40,825 nucleotides of DNA, from the NCBI GenBank assembly GCA_902806085.1, contig CADCVH010000037.1, positions 1 to 40,825 of the forward strand. The letters are read 5' to 3'. Positions 24,403-31,762 of this stretch are shown piece by piece (the first letter of the stretch is position 1; the number at the start of each line of letters is the position of its first letter). The DNA is from an uncultured Rubrobacteraceae bacterium (lineage in GTDB: Bacteria; Actinomycetota; Rubrobacteria; Rubrobacterales; Rubrobacteraceae). The position numbers were made by a program, and so were the translations under genes. Below the pieces are notes generated by a model. That model was not told where the DNA came from, searched no databases, and saw nothing but the letters and a program-made list of their open reading frames with translations.

Positions 24403-25340
24403 GAGGGGTTCTGGCGGAGCATGCGGCCGAGCATCTCGATGCCGCCCTTGTCCAGGGTGCGGTCTTCTTCGATGATCTCGAGGTCGTCCGGGGCGCCGAG
24501 CTCCCGCAGCTTGCGCGCCGTGATGCTGGCGCAGACCACAGTCGGGACGTTTTCTAATATCCGCATCGCCTCCTCGGCGTCCTTATCCACGTAGGCCTGG
24601 ACGAAGTCGAGGTGGTCGAGGCCGGCGCCTTCGAGGGAGCGGGAGAGGTTCTCCATGCACGTCTGGCCCCAGCCCACGATCCCCACGGCGGTGCCGGCCG
24701 GAAGTTCGGTCAGGCGGCGCAGGCTCTCCAGGTTCGCCTCGGCCAAAAGCGCCACCGTCTCCAAGCCCAAAGGCTCCACGAGCTCCTGCACCTCGTGGAC
24801 GTGGAAGAAGGTGGTGACCGCGAGGCGCCAGGGCAGCTCTTCGCCCGAGGACACCCTCTGTGCGAGGTCCTCTAGCAAGACCCGCTCCACGACCACGGGT
24901 AGCTGCTGCTCGAGCTCGTCGGAGAACTGCTCGAGCTCCGCCCGCGTGCACTCCACGAACAGGATGTTCGTCTTCTCCGGCGGCTCCGTGCCCGCCCGGG
25001 CCAGCAACGCGTAGGCGAGCTCCTCCACGGGAAACCCCTGCGCCACCGCAAGGTCCATCACCCGGTCGAGCACCTCGCCTCGCATCTCCACAGCGTCGAC
25101 CGGCGGCTCCAAAACGTAGTATCCGCTCCCCCGGCGGCTCTCCACGAACCCCTCGCGCTCAAGGTCCGTGAACACCCGGGCCACCGTGTTGCGGTTGATC
25201 CGCAAGAATCCCGCCATCGCCCGGATGCTCGGCAACCGCCCGCCAACCTCGAAGTTGCCGGCCAGGATCAGGTGCTTTATCTGCTGCCCCAACTGCACGT
25301 GTACCGGCACGTGACTCTTCAAATTTATCTGCAGATCCAT
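24399..25340 (-). CDS. GntR family transcriptional regulator with unclassified C-terminal domain
   Basis: A 313-residue regulator. Residues ~10-75 form a GntR winged helix with LPSIRAMAGFLRINRNTVARVFTDLE followed by GFVESRRGSGYYV. The remaining ~235 residues do not match the FCD, UTRA, aminotransferase or small YtrA effector domains I know. They contain two or three beta-alpha units (NILFVECT, AVGIVGWGQT, TVVCASITA) suggestive of a periplasmic-binding-like or flavodoxin-like sensor. The gene is divergent from the acetyltransferase at 25435, and the shared promoter region contains symmetric elements it could bind. Autoregulation is likely but unproven. It borders an accessory block between pth and mfd. 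Confidence 0.8.
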   Translation of the reverse strand: MDLQINLKSHVPVHVQLGQQIKHLILAGNFEVGGRLPSIRAMAGFLRINRNTVARVFTDLEREGFVESRRGSGYYVLEPPVDAVEMRGEVLDRVMDLAVAQGFPVEELAYALLARAGTEPPEKTNILFVECTRAELEQFSDELEQQLPVVVERVLLEDLAQRVSSGEELPWRLAVTTFFHVHEVQELVEPLGLETVALLAEANLESLRRLTELPAGTAVGIVGWGQTCMENLSRSLEGAGLDHLDFVQAYVDKDAEEAMRILENVPTVVCASITARKLRELGAPDDLEIIEEDRTLDKGGIEMLGRMLRQNPS

Positions 25341-25359
25341 AAATTATCCTATTGTCCTA

Positions 25360-25372
25360 TGACAGTATGTCA
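25360..25372. promoter_or_regulatory. Inverted repeat, possible GntR operator
   Basis: TGACA-GTA-TGTCA lies between the GntR -10 element and its start codon. It overlaps TGTC-N4-GACA at 25353-25364. It would sit at the predicted transcription start of the regulator gene, a common place for an autorepressor to bind. Confidence 0.4.
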
Positions 25373-25401
25373 CTTATAATTGTCCTAGTCGAATAGGGCA
25401 A
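25373..25401 (-). promoter_or_regulatory. Promoter of the GntR regulator gene
   Basis: On the minus strand TTGCCC (25401-25396) and TATAAG (25378-25373) are 17 nt apart. It lies inside an inverted repeat that also forms the opposite promoter. Confidence 0.55.
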
Positions 25402-25408
25402 TTATACA
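25380..25408 (+). promoter_or_regulatory. Promoter of the GNAT gene at 25435
   Basis: TTGTCC (25380-25385) and TATACA (25403-25408) are 17 nt apart. The two facing promoters overlap almost completely, so each -10 lies next to the other's -35. Confidence 0.55.
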
Positions 25409-25434
25409 GCAAGCGGTTTGCCCGGAGGTGAGCG

Positions 25435-26013
25435 GTGTACGGGATGATGGATCTCGAGTTGGCGAGGGGGCGGCGGCGGGAGCTTCTTCGGGAGGCCGAG
25501 GGGCTTCGTCTGGCCCGGCAGGTGGGGTCGCGCCGGGCGGAAGAGCGGGGAGACGCTGGGATCTCGGCGCGCTGGGGGTTGGTCGAGGATGAGCCCGCGG
25601 TCGCGGACCTTTTGCAGCTCAACGGGATGCCGCGGTGGGTCGCTTTCGAGGAGCGGTTCATCGTCGCGGAGAAGGGCGGAAGGCTCCTTGGCGCCGTGCG
25701 CTACAGGACGGAGTCCAAGCGGCTCCTCCTGGGGCTTCTGGTCGTTGACCCCTGGGCCGGCGAGCGGCGGACGGCGTTGGCGCTGTACTCCGGGGCCGTC
25801 GGGCTGGCCCAAGAGCTTGGGGCCTCGGAGGTCCTGGCGGCCTCGGTGCCGGGCGGGAACTACCCGAAAGCCGCCGGATACGGGCGGGTCGGGGGCGGGT
25901 GGAGGTCGCCCGTGCCGCCGGAGGGTGGAGAAGGGCGCGTCGGCTTCTGGCGCGCGCTGCTGCATATCTGGGGCACGAAGGCGGCGTTGCCTCTCTACAG
26001 GGTCCCCCGTTAA
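25435..26013 (+). CDS. GNAT-like acetyltransferase
   Basis: A 192-residue protein. After a charged N-terminal helix (ELARGRRRELLREAEGL), residues ~45-150 look like a degenerate GNAT fold: a beta hairpin (VAEKGGRLLGAVRYR), the strand LGLLVVDPWAGERRTALALY in the acetyl-CoA loop position, and SEVLAASVPGG near the end. GNAT enzymes transfer an acetyl group from acetyl-CoA; the acceptor is unknown. The GTG at 25435 has GGAGGTG 4 nt upstream. It is the first forward gene after the divergent GntR and may be its target. A hairpin (GGCGGGG-AAGG-CCCCGCC, 26021-26038) follows it, without a T-run. Confidence 0.65.
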   Translation: MYGMMDLELARGRRRELLREAEGLRLARQVGSRRAEERGDAGISARWGLVEDEPAVADLLQLNGMPRWVAFEERFIVAEKGGRLLGAVRYRTESKRLLLGLLVVDPWAGERRTALALYSGAVGLAQELGASEVLAASVPGGNYPKAAGYGRVGGGWRSPVPPEGGEGRVGFWRALLHIWGTKAALPLYRVPR

Positions 26014-26115
26014 GGGCAATGGCGGGGAAGGCCCCGCCCGGCGCGGTCGGGGACGGGTTGGCTTCCGGCCGCGCGGAGGCTTTTCGACAAGCAAGACGAA
26101 CGCCTGGAGGGATGC

Positions 26116-26418
26116 ATGATCGCGAGGATCTGGCACGGCGTGACCGCCGCCGAGAAGTCCGACGAGTACCTGGACTACCTCAACGAAACCGGCGTGCCGG
26201 ACTACCGGGCGACGGAGGCCCGGGGCGTGTACGTCCTCCGCAGGATCGAGGGAGACCGGGCGCACTTCCTGACCGTGTCGTTTTGGGAGTCCGCGGAGAA
26301 GATAGAGAAGTTCGCCGGGTCCGACCCGGAGAGGGCCAGGTACTACCCCGAAGACGAAGAGTTCCTGCTCGGCTTCGAACCGACGGTCGAACACTACGAG
26401 GTCGTGGTCGGGCCGTAG
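26116..26418 (+). CDS. Antibiotic biosynthesis monooxygenase (ABM)-domain protein
   Basis: A 100-residue protein with the dimeric alpha-beta barrel pattern of the ABM family: MIARIWHGVT at the start, DYRATEARGVYVLRR, then HFLTVSFWESAEKIEKFAG and YYPEDEEFLL. Family members include cofactor-free quinol monooxygenases and IsdG-like haem enzymes, but many small members have no known activity. GGAGGG lies 5 nt before the ATG. It stands between the GNAT gene and azlC with its own ribosome site. Catalytic Asn/Trp/His of IsdG cannot be confirmed, so a precise reaction is not assigned. Confidence 0.7.
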   Translation: MIARIWHGVTAAEKSDEYLDYLNETGVPDYRATEARGVYVLRRIEGDRAHFLTVSFWESAEKIEKFAGSDPERARYYPEDEEFLLGFEPTVEHYEVVVGP

Positions 26419-26463
26419 GCCGCCCGGCGGCGAGGAACGGAGAGCGGTTCGGAAGAGGATTCC

Positions 26464-27165
26464 TTGAACAGGAGATCTAAGACCGGCGAGGGGGAGGGGA
26501 AGGAGCGCCTGGGCCGGTACTACGCCGGGGCCCGGGCCGCTGTTCCGTTCGTGCTGGCGACGCTCGTTCTGGGCGTCTCCTTCGGGGTGCTCGCCCGTTC
26601 TCTGGGTTGGGGGGCGGTGGCCGCCGTCGGCTCTTCCGTCCTTATCTGCTCGGGCTCGGCCCAGTTCGCGGTCGCGGCGGTCCTGGGCTCAGGCGGGGGG
26701 CCGTTCGCGGCCATCGTCGCCGCCGTGCTCCTGAACGCCCGCTTCGGGCCGATGGGCGTGGCGGTCGCGCCCTACCTCAAGGGCGGTCCGTTGAGGCGCG
26801 CCTTCGAGGGCCAGGCCGTGATCGACGCCTCGTGGGCCCTAGCCAGCCGGGGCGGGGGCCGGTTCGACCGCGAGTTCATGATCGGCGCCACGATCCCGCA
26901 GGTGGCCGCCTGGATCGGGGGCACGGCCCTCGGCGTGCTCGGCGGGGACCTCGTCGGGGACCCGGAGAGGCTGGGGCTCGACGCCATCTTCCCCGCGTTC
27001 TTCCTGGTCCTGCTCGTGGACGAGCTTCGGGGCGCCGGATCCGCGGTCACGGTGGCGCTCCTCGCCGCGGCGGTGGCGCTCCTGCTCGTTCCCGTAGCAC
27101 CCCCTGGCGTGCCCGTCATAGCCGCCTGCGCGGCGGCGCTTCTAGGCTTGAGGAGGACCCTTTGA
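26464..27165 (+). CDS. azlC: Branched-chain amino acid exporter large subunit AzlC
   Basis: A 233-residue membrane protein with AzlC hallmarks: PFVLATLVLGVSFGVLA, SGSAQFA in the second helix, NARFGPMGVAVAPYL, and the C-terminal DAIFPAFFLVLL. Together with AzlD it exports branched-chain amino acids or analogues. The N-terminus carries a charged cytoplasmic stretch (RRSKTGEGEGKERLG). It uses a TTG start; its stop overlaps the TTG of azlD by 4 nt. The pair is expected to be cotranscribed and translationally coupled. Confidence 0.85.
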   Translation: MNRRSKTGEGEGKERLGRYYAGARAAVPFVLATLVLGVSFGVLARSLGWGAVAAVGSSVLICSGSAQFAVAAVLGSGGGPFAAIVAAVLLNARFGPMGVAVAPYLKGGPLRRAFEGQAVIDASWALASRGGGRFDREFMIGATIPQVAAWIGGTALGVLGGDLVGDPERLGLDAIFPAFFLVLLVDELRGAGSAVTVALLAAAVALLLVPVAPPGVPVIAACAAALLGLRRTL

Positions 27166-27470
27166 CGACGCTCTGGCTCACGATCCTCGCCGTCGCGCTG
27201 GCAAACGCGGCCATCAAGGCCTCCGGGCCCGTGCTCGTCGGGGGGAGGGAGCTCCCGCCGCGGGCGACGGCCGTGATCTCGCTGCTCGCGCCTGCGCTCC
27301 TCGCCGCCCTCGTGGTCACCGAGACCTTCGGCGAAGACGGGGCGCTCGTCCTGGACGAGAAGGCCCTCGGCGTCGGGGTGGCGGCCGTCGCCCTCCTCCT
27401 GCGGGCGCCGGTGCTCGTCGCCGTCTTCCTCGCCGCCCTCACCGCCGCGCTGGCCCGGGCCTTCGGTTGA
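27162..27470 (+). CDS. azlD: Branched-chain amino acid exporter small subunit AzlD
   Basis: A 102-residue protein with four hydrophobic segments typical of AzlD. It starts LTTLWLTILAVALANAAIKA, then LLAPALLAALVVTETF and LLLRAPVLVAVFLAALTAALA. GAGGAGGA lies about 4 nt before the TTG at 27162, which overlaps the azlC stop. It is meaningful only with AzlC, with which it forms the exporter. No further gene of this operon follows; the next gene has its own ribosome site. Confidence 0.83.
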   Translation: MTTLWLTILAVALANAAIKASGPVLVGGRELPPRATAVISLLAPALLAALVVTETFGEDGALVLDEKALGVGVAAVALLLRAPVLVAVFLAALTAALARAFG

Positions 27471-27573
27471 CCGGGTGGAGGGCCCACGTCGCGGGGCCGC
27501 GTACCCAACGCGCCGGACCGCAGCCGGCATGGACGTCCGAGCTACGCCAGAAACGAGATTGCCGGGAGGTGCC

Positions 27574-28002
27574 GTGCAGGTAACAGAGCTACAGTACGAC
27601 GCGGAGTTTGAGGAGGCGTTCCCGGTGATCCGCGAACTCCACCACGACCTGGACGAACGGCGCTACCGGGAGCTCATACCCGAGATGCGCGCCGCGGGCT
27701 ACAGGATGTTCGCGGTGCGCGGGGAGGGCGTCCTCGTCGCCGTCGCCGGCGTCCAGAGGCTCACCAACCTCTACTACGGCCGCCACTTCTACGTCTACGA
27801 CCTCTCCGTGGCCGACGGCGCCCGCTCGAAGGGGCACGGCGAGAGGCTGCTGCGGCACGTCGAGGAGGTGGCCCGCGAGGAGGGGTGCGGCTTCGTGGCC
27901 CTGGCCTGCGGCAGGGAGCGCGACGCCGCGCTCCGCTTCTACGAGGACCGTATGGGCTACGAGCGGCCCGGCTACTCCATGCGCAAGGCGTTGTCGTCAT
28001 GA
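27574..28002 (+). CDS. GNAT family N-acetyltransferase
   Basis: A 142-residue single-domain GNAT. The N-terminal helix and hairpin are followed by the core VYDLSVADGARSKGHGERLLRHVEE, which is motif A: Asp-Leu-x-Val, then Arg-Ser-Lys-Gly-His-Gly in place of the usual R/Q-x-x-G-x-G/A. The C-terminal part has FVALACGRERDAALRFYEDRMGY, motif B. The open frame extends 33 codons upstream, but GGGAGGTG just before the GTG at 27574 decides the start. The substrate is unknown; the small size favours a small molecule or a protein N-terminus. Confidence 0.8.
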   Translation: MQVTELQYDAEFEEAFPVIRELHHDLDERRYRELIPEMRAAGYRMFAVRGEGVLVAVAGVQRLTNLYYGRHFYVYDLSVADGARSKGHGERLLRHVEEVAREEGCGFVALACGRERDAALRFYEDRMGYERPGYSMRKALSS

Positions 28003-28062
28003 TCCCGAAGGCCGTCGCACGTGGATGTCCGATTTCCGCCAGAAATAGGGGCGTGGGGGTGG

Positions 28063-28075
28063 GACAATCGGGTTC
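28063..28075 (+). promoter_or_regulatory. -10 element and probable leaderless start of the Ada-AlkA gene
   Basis: GACAAT (28063-28068) lies 7 nt before the ATG at 28076 and there is no Shine-Dalgarno sequence. A sequence resembling that upstream of the neighbouring GNAT gene (27529-27557) lies at 28021-28049. Confidence 0.4.
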
Positions 28076-29584
28076 ATGATCAGAGACTTCGACAGCAGGT
28101 ACAGGGCGGTCAGCAGCCGCGACGAGCGGTTCGACGGGTGGTTCATCGTCGCGGTGACTTCTACCGGGATCTACTGCCGCCCGAGTTGCCCGGCCGTCAC
28201 GCCCAAGAGGGCGAACGTGCGCTTCTACCCGACCGCCGGCGCCGCCCAGTACGCCGGCTTCCGGGCTTGCAAACGGTGTCTGCCGGACGCCGTGCCCGGC
28301 TCCCCCGAGTGGGACGTGCGGGCCGACGTCGCCGCCAGGGCGATGCGCCTGATCTCCGACGGCGTCGTGGACCGGGAGGGCGTCTCCGGCCTGGCCCGCC
28401 GCCTGGGCTACACGGAGCGTCACCTGCACCGCCTCCTCGTCGCCGAGCTCGGCGCGGGGCCGCTCGCCCTGGCGCGCACCCGGCGGGCGCACACGGCGCG
28501 CCTGTTGCTGGAGGCGACCGGCCTGCCCGTCACTGAGGTGGCTTTCGCCGCCGGCTTCTCCAGCATCCGGCAGTTCAACGAGACCGTGCGGGCCGTCTTC
28601 GCCGCGACGCCGGGCGAACTCCGCCGGGCGGGGAGGCGCGCCGGGGCACCGGAGGGCGCGGAGGGGGGCGGTATCCACCTTCGCCTTCCGTTCCGCGAAC
28701 CCTTCGATGCCGGAAGCTTGCTGAAGTTCCTCGGCGAACGGGCTGTCCCGGGCATCGAGGCGTACGAAGGCGGCGTCTACCGACGGACCCTGCGGCTGCC
28801 GCGCGGGGCGGCAACCGTCGCGCTCTCGGCGGGCGAGGGGCGCGTCCGGTGTGTACTGCGGCTCGAAGACCTTCGGGACTTAGGGGCCGCCGTTCAGCGC
28901 TGCAGGCGGCTCCTGGACCTCGACGCGGACCCCGCGGCCGTCGCGGAGGCGCTTGCCTCGGACGCCGCGCTCGCCCCGCTCGTCGCCCGCCGACCCGGCC
29001 TGCGCGCCCCCGGTAGCGCGGACGGGCCGGAGCTCGCCGTGCGGGCCGTGCTCGGCCAGCAGGTCTCGGTGGCCGGTGGCAGGACCCTCGCAGGCAGGCT
29101 CGTGGTCCGTCGCGGAGAGCCGTTGCCGCAGACGCTCGTCGAGGCGGACGGTCCCCTCACGCACCTGTTCCCCGAACCCGCGGCGGTGGCCGGGCTGGAG
29201 CCCGGCGAGGTGGGCCTGACGGCGGCCCGGTACGGGGCTCTGGTGGGGCTGGCGCGGGCGCTTGAGCGGGGGGAGATCACGCTGGATCCCGGCGCGGACC
29301 GCGACGAGGAGAGGCGGCGGCTCCTGTCGCTGAAGGGAATAGGCCCCTGGACGGCCTCCTACGTCGCCATGCGCTCGCTCGGGGACCCTGACGCCTTCCT
29401 GCCCACGGATCTCGGGGTTCGTAAGGCGCTCACCCGGCTCGGCGAACCGGACGATCCGCATGGCGTCGAGGCGCTGGCGGAGCGCTGGCGTCCCTGGCGG
29501 TCCTACGCCGTGCACCACCTCTGGGCTGGCCTCGAAGACGCGCCCACCGGGAACAGAGAACGTCGAGAGGAGACGGTCGCATGA
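28076..29584 (+). CDS. Ada-AlkA fusion: methyl-phosphotriester sensor/AraC HTH plus 3-methyladenine DNA glycosylase
   Basis: A 502-residue three-part protein. Residues 1-75 are the Ada zinc domain with GIYCRPSCP and FRACKRC; Cys34, Cys38, Cys65 and Cys68 correspond to the Ada zinc site, Cys34 being the methyl acceptor. Residues ~85-185 are an AraC-type double HTH. From about 200 onward follow the AlkA N-terminal domain and the HhH-GPD glycosylase, with LKGIGPWTASYVA and the catalytic Asp445 in LPTDLGV. It would sense methyl-phosphotriesters, regulate transcription, and remove 3-methyladenine. The stop overlaps ogt as ATGA. The fusion is known in actinobacteria. Confidence 0.9.
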   Translation: MIRDFDSRYRAVSSRDERFDGWFIVAVTSTGIYCRPSCPAVTPKRANVRFYPTAGAAQYAGFRACKRCLPDAVPGSPEWDVRADVAARAMRLISDGVVDREGVSGLARRLGYTERHLHRLLVAELGAGPLALARTRRAHTARLLLEATGLPVTEVAFAAGFSSIRQFNETVRAVFAATPGELRRAGRRAGAPEGAEGGGIHLRLPFREPFDAGSLLKFLGERAVPGIEAYEGGVYRRTLRLPRGAATVALSAGEGRVRCVLRLEDLRDLGAAVQRCRRLLDLDADPAAVAEALASDAALAPLVARRPGLRAPGSADGPELAVRAVLGQQVSVAGGRTLAGRLVVRRGEPLPQTLVEADGPLTHLFPEPAAVAGLEPGEVGLTAARYGALVGLARALERGEITLDPGADRDEERRRLLSLKGIGPWTASYVAMRSLGDPDAFLPTDLGVRKALTRLGEPDDPHGVEALAERWRPWRSYAVHHLWAGLEDAPTGNRERREETVA

Positions 29585-30108
29585 ACGTTTACGTGGACAG
29601 GGTCGGGTCGCCGGCCGGAGAGTTGGCCTTCGCGGTGGACGAGGAGGGGGCGCTCGCCGCGCTCCATTTCGTCGAGAGCGACGGCGGGCCCGATATGGAA
29701 GAAGCGCTGGAGTACGAGGGCTTCCAGGTCCTGCGCGACGAGGAGAAGACAGCCCGCCCGCGCGAGGAGTTGCGGGAGTATTACGCCGGCGAGCGGCGGG
29801 AGTTCGGGCTGCCGCTCGCGTTCGTCGGGTCCGAGTGGCAGAAGGCGGTGTGGCTGGAGCTCACGCGCATACCTTACGGCGAGACGCGCTCCTACGGGGA
29901 GATAGCGGACAGGCTCGGCAGCCCCGGCGCCGCCCGCGCCGTCGGCCGGGCAAACGCCACCAACCGGCTCCCCCTGGTCGTGCCCTGCCACCGGGTGATA
30001 GCGGCGGACGGCTCGCTCGGCGGCTTCAACGGCGGGTTGCACCTCAAGGAGCGGCTGCTGGAGCACGAGCGACGCGTGCTGGGCACCGTCCCTGACGGGA
30101 CGGCTTGA
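29581..30108 (+). CDS. ogt: Methylated-DNA-protein-cysteine S-methyltransferase Ogt
   Basis: A 175-residue suicide repair protein that moves the methyl group from O6-methylguanine to its own cysteine. The active-site motif PCHRVI is present with Cys136, and helix-turn-helix DNA binding is in SYGEIADRLGSPGAARAVGRAN. The N-terminal domain of about 85 residues is usual. It starts at ATG 29581, overlapping the Ada-AlkA stop, so both repair proteins are translated together. It is probably induced by the Ada domain upstream. Its stop overlaps the next gene's TTG. Confidence 0.93.
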   Translation: MNVYVDRVGSPAGELAFAVDEEGALAALHFVESDGGPDMEEALEYEGFQVLRDEEKTARPREELREYYAGERREFGLPLAFVGSEWQKAVWLELTRIPYGETRSYGEIADRLGSPGAARAVGRANATNRLPLVVPCHRVIAADGSLGGFNGGLHLKERLLEHERRVLGTVPDGTA

Positions 30109-30992
30109 CAGCCAAAGACTTCGCGGCGCTGATCTCGCTCGGCGCGCTCTGGGGCGCCTCGTTCCTGTTTATCCGGGTGGCCGTGCCGGTGCTCGGGCCC
30201 TTCGTTTTGGTGGGGGTTCGCGTGGGGCTGGCGGCGCTCGTTCTCGCGCTCTTCGCCGTGGCCGCGCGGCGGGCGCTGAAGCTGCGGGGGCTGTGGGCCC
30301 CGCTGCTGTTCGTGGGGATCGCCAACACGGCGGTGCCGTTCGCCCTGATCTCGGCCTCCGAGGTCCATTTGACCGCCTCCCTCGCCGCCATCCTAAACTC
30401 GACCACCGTGCTGTTCACGGCCCTCGTCGCCGCCGTCTGGCTGGGGGAGTCGCTGACGCCGAAGAAGATCGGGGGCGTGCTGCTCGGCATCTTCGGGGTG
30501 GCGGTGCTGGTGGGCTGGGACCCGCTGCCCCTGACCCCGGTGGTCTTGCTCTCCGTCGCGGCGGTGCTCGGGGCCTCCCTGTGCTACGGGGTCGGCGGGG
30601 TCTTTACCAAGCGGACCTTCGCCGGCGTCCCGCCGCTGACCCTCGCCGTGGGCCAGCAGACGGCCGCCGCCGCCGTCATGCTCCCCGTCGCCGTAATAGA
30701 CCTGCCGGTCGGGCGGCCGTCGGTCGCGGCTGCGCTCTGCGTGCTGGCGCTCGCGGTCCTCTCCACCGCCGTCGCGTACCTGCTGTTCTTCTACCTCATC
30801 GCCAGCGCCGGGCCGACGGCGACCTCGACCGTCACGCTCATCGTGCCGGTCTTCGGCCTGATCTTCGGCGTCCTCTTTCTCGACGAGCCGGTCGGCCCCG
30901 GAACGATCGCCGGGCTCGCCGTCATCCTCTGCAGCGTCGTCCTCATCACCGGAATAGGCTTCGGTAGGGCCGAGAAAGTCCCGGCCCGCTAA
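30105..30992 (+). CDS. EamA/DMT family permease
   Basis: A 295-residue drug/metabolite transporter with about ten helices in two EamA repeats. The first repeat begins LGALWGASFLFIRVAVPV, with the FVLVGVRVGLAALVLAL helix. The second repeat begins LCYGVGGVFTKRTF and has the late helices VPVFGLIFGVLFLDEPV. The substrate is unknown. The TTG start overlaps the ogt stop by 4 nt, so this permease is coupled to the alkylation-repair genes. The biological link could be export of a toxic or alkylating metabolite, but that is inference. Its end overlaps the convergent thioesterase by 4 nt. Confidence 0.87.
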   Translation: MTAKDFAALISLGALWGASFLFIRVAVPVLGPFVLVGVRVGLAALVLALFAVAARRALKLRGLWAPLLFVGIANTAVPFALISASEVHLTASLAAILNSTTVLFTALVAAVWLGESLTPKKIGGVLLGIFGVAVLVGWDPLPLTPVVLLSVAAVLGASLCYGVGGVFTKRTFAGVPPLTLAVGQQTAAAAVMLPVAVIDLPVGRPSVAAALCVLALAVLSTAVAYLLFFYLIASAGPTATSTVTLIVPVFGLIFGVLFLDEPVGPGTIAGLAVILCSVVLITGIGFGRAEKVPAR

Positions 30993-31393
30993 CGGGGGTA
31001 CAGGATCATCTGCGTGCAGCGAAAGAGCGCGATGGCCTTCTCCGGGCCCGTAACGGTGGCGTCCCACACCTGCGTGTTGCGCCCGCCGTGGACGAGACGC
31101 GCCTCGCACCCGATGGTCCCCTCGCGGGCCGTGCCGAGAAAGTTGCTCTTCAGCTCTATAGTGGTGAAGCCCGTGGCCCCTTCCGGGAGGCCCACGAACG
31201 TGCCGTAGCCGCAGGAGGTGTCCGCGAGCGCCACGACCGTCGCCGCGTGCAGGTAGCCGTTCGGGGCCAGAAGCTCCTCCCTCAGCCTCAGCCGGCTGGA
31301 GATGCGGCCCTCCTCCACGCCCACAACCTCAAGCCCGATAAGCCCCGGCAGCGCGCCCTCGCTGCGGCCGTTCAACTCCTCGAGCATCCCCAT
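30989..31393 (-). CDS. PaaI-type hotdog-fold thioesterase
   Basis: A 134-residue hotdog protein. The core LAPNGYLHAATVVALADTSCGYG resembles the PaaI motif, with the His and Asp positions (HAA... ADTS) typical of thioesterases that hydrolyse acyl-CoA. TTIELKSNFLG and AIALFRCTQMILYP complete the fold. The frame opens earlier at 31420, but ATG 31393 has GGGAGG about 7 nt upstream, and the earlier codons encode a short Gly-rich extension. It lies opposite to the DMT permease (4-nt overlap of stop codons). Substrate unknown. Confidence 0.83.
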   Translation of the reverse strand: MGMLEELNGRSEGALPGLIGLEVVGVEEGRISSRLRLREELLAPNGYLHAATVVALADTSCGYGTFVGLPEGATGFTTIELKSNFLGTAREGTIGCEARLVHGGRNTQVWDATVTGPEKAIALFRCTQMILYPR

Positions 31394-31464
31394 CGATCCG
31401 CCTCCCGCGTCCGCCCGCAACGACGGCCCATTCTCTCAGAGCCGCCGGTCGTTGGCTCCTGCGC

Positions 31465-31536
31465 CGGCCTGCTCCTGCGGTAGCCGTAGAGGGCGTAGAT
31501 GACGAGGCCAAAGTCCATCCAGGAGGCCCCGAAGCC
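31465..31536 (-). pseudogene. Possible remnant of an amino acid permease (APC superfamily) C-terminus
   Basis: The minus strand reads SWMDFGLVIYALYGYRRSR, close to the final helix and RRxSR ending of APC-type amino acid permeases. Upstream in the same frame no permease-like sequence remains. This looks like the last ~20 residues of a deleted gene. The match is short, so chance cannot be ruled out. Confidence 0.35.
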
Positions 31537-31729
31537 ATCAGAGCCAGGGGCCCGGGCGCCTCGCTTGGCCCGAGCTCCGGCTCCTCCGTGTCCCGTATGG
31601 GACCCTCCACGGACTTTGTCCTCGACGCTCTAGAATTATCTCTTGTTTCGTATGCGAATCATGCGGGGCCGCGTTTTGGCGCACGCGCCACGGGGGCCAG
31701 AAAGTGCCCGCGGGGTGGCTTTCGTCGCG

Positions 31730-31762
31730 TTGATTTCGGCCGGTAGCGGGTAGAATCCTCCG
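31730..31762 (+). promoter_or_regulatory. Promoter of mfd with leaderless start
   Basis: TTGATT at 31730-31735, 15 nt, TAGAAT at 31751-31756, then 6 nt to the GTG at 31763. The spacer is short for sigma-70. There is no Shine-Dalgarno sequence in the 6 nt, so the transcript probably begins at the start codon. Confidence 0.45.

Larger units (their letters stand above)
31394..31762. other. Gene-free interval before mfd
   Basis: No intact gene. The minus strand at about 31465-31536 encodes a peptide resembling the end of an amino acid permease, listed as a pseudogene fragment. The right part holds an A/T-rich stretch (TAGAATTATCTCTTGTTTCG) and the mfd -10 element. Confidence 0.5.
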
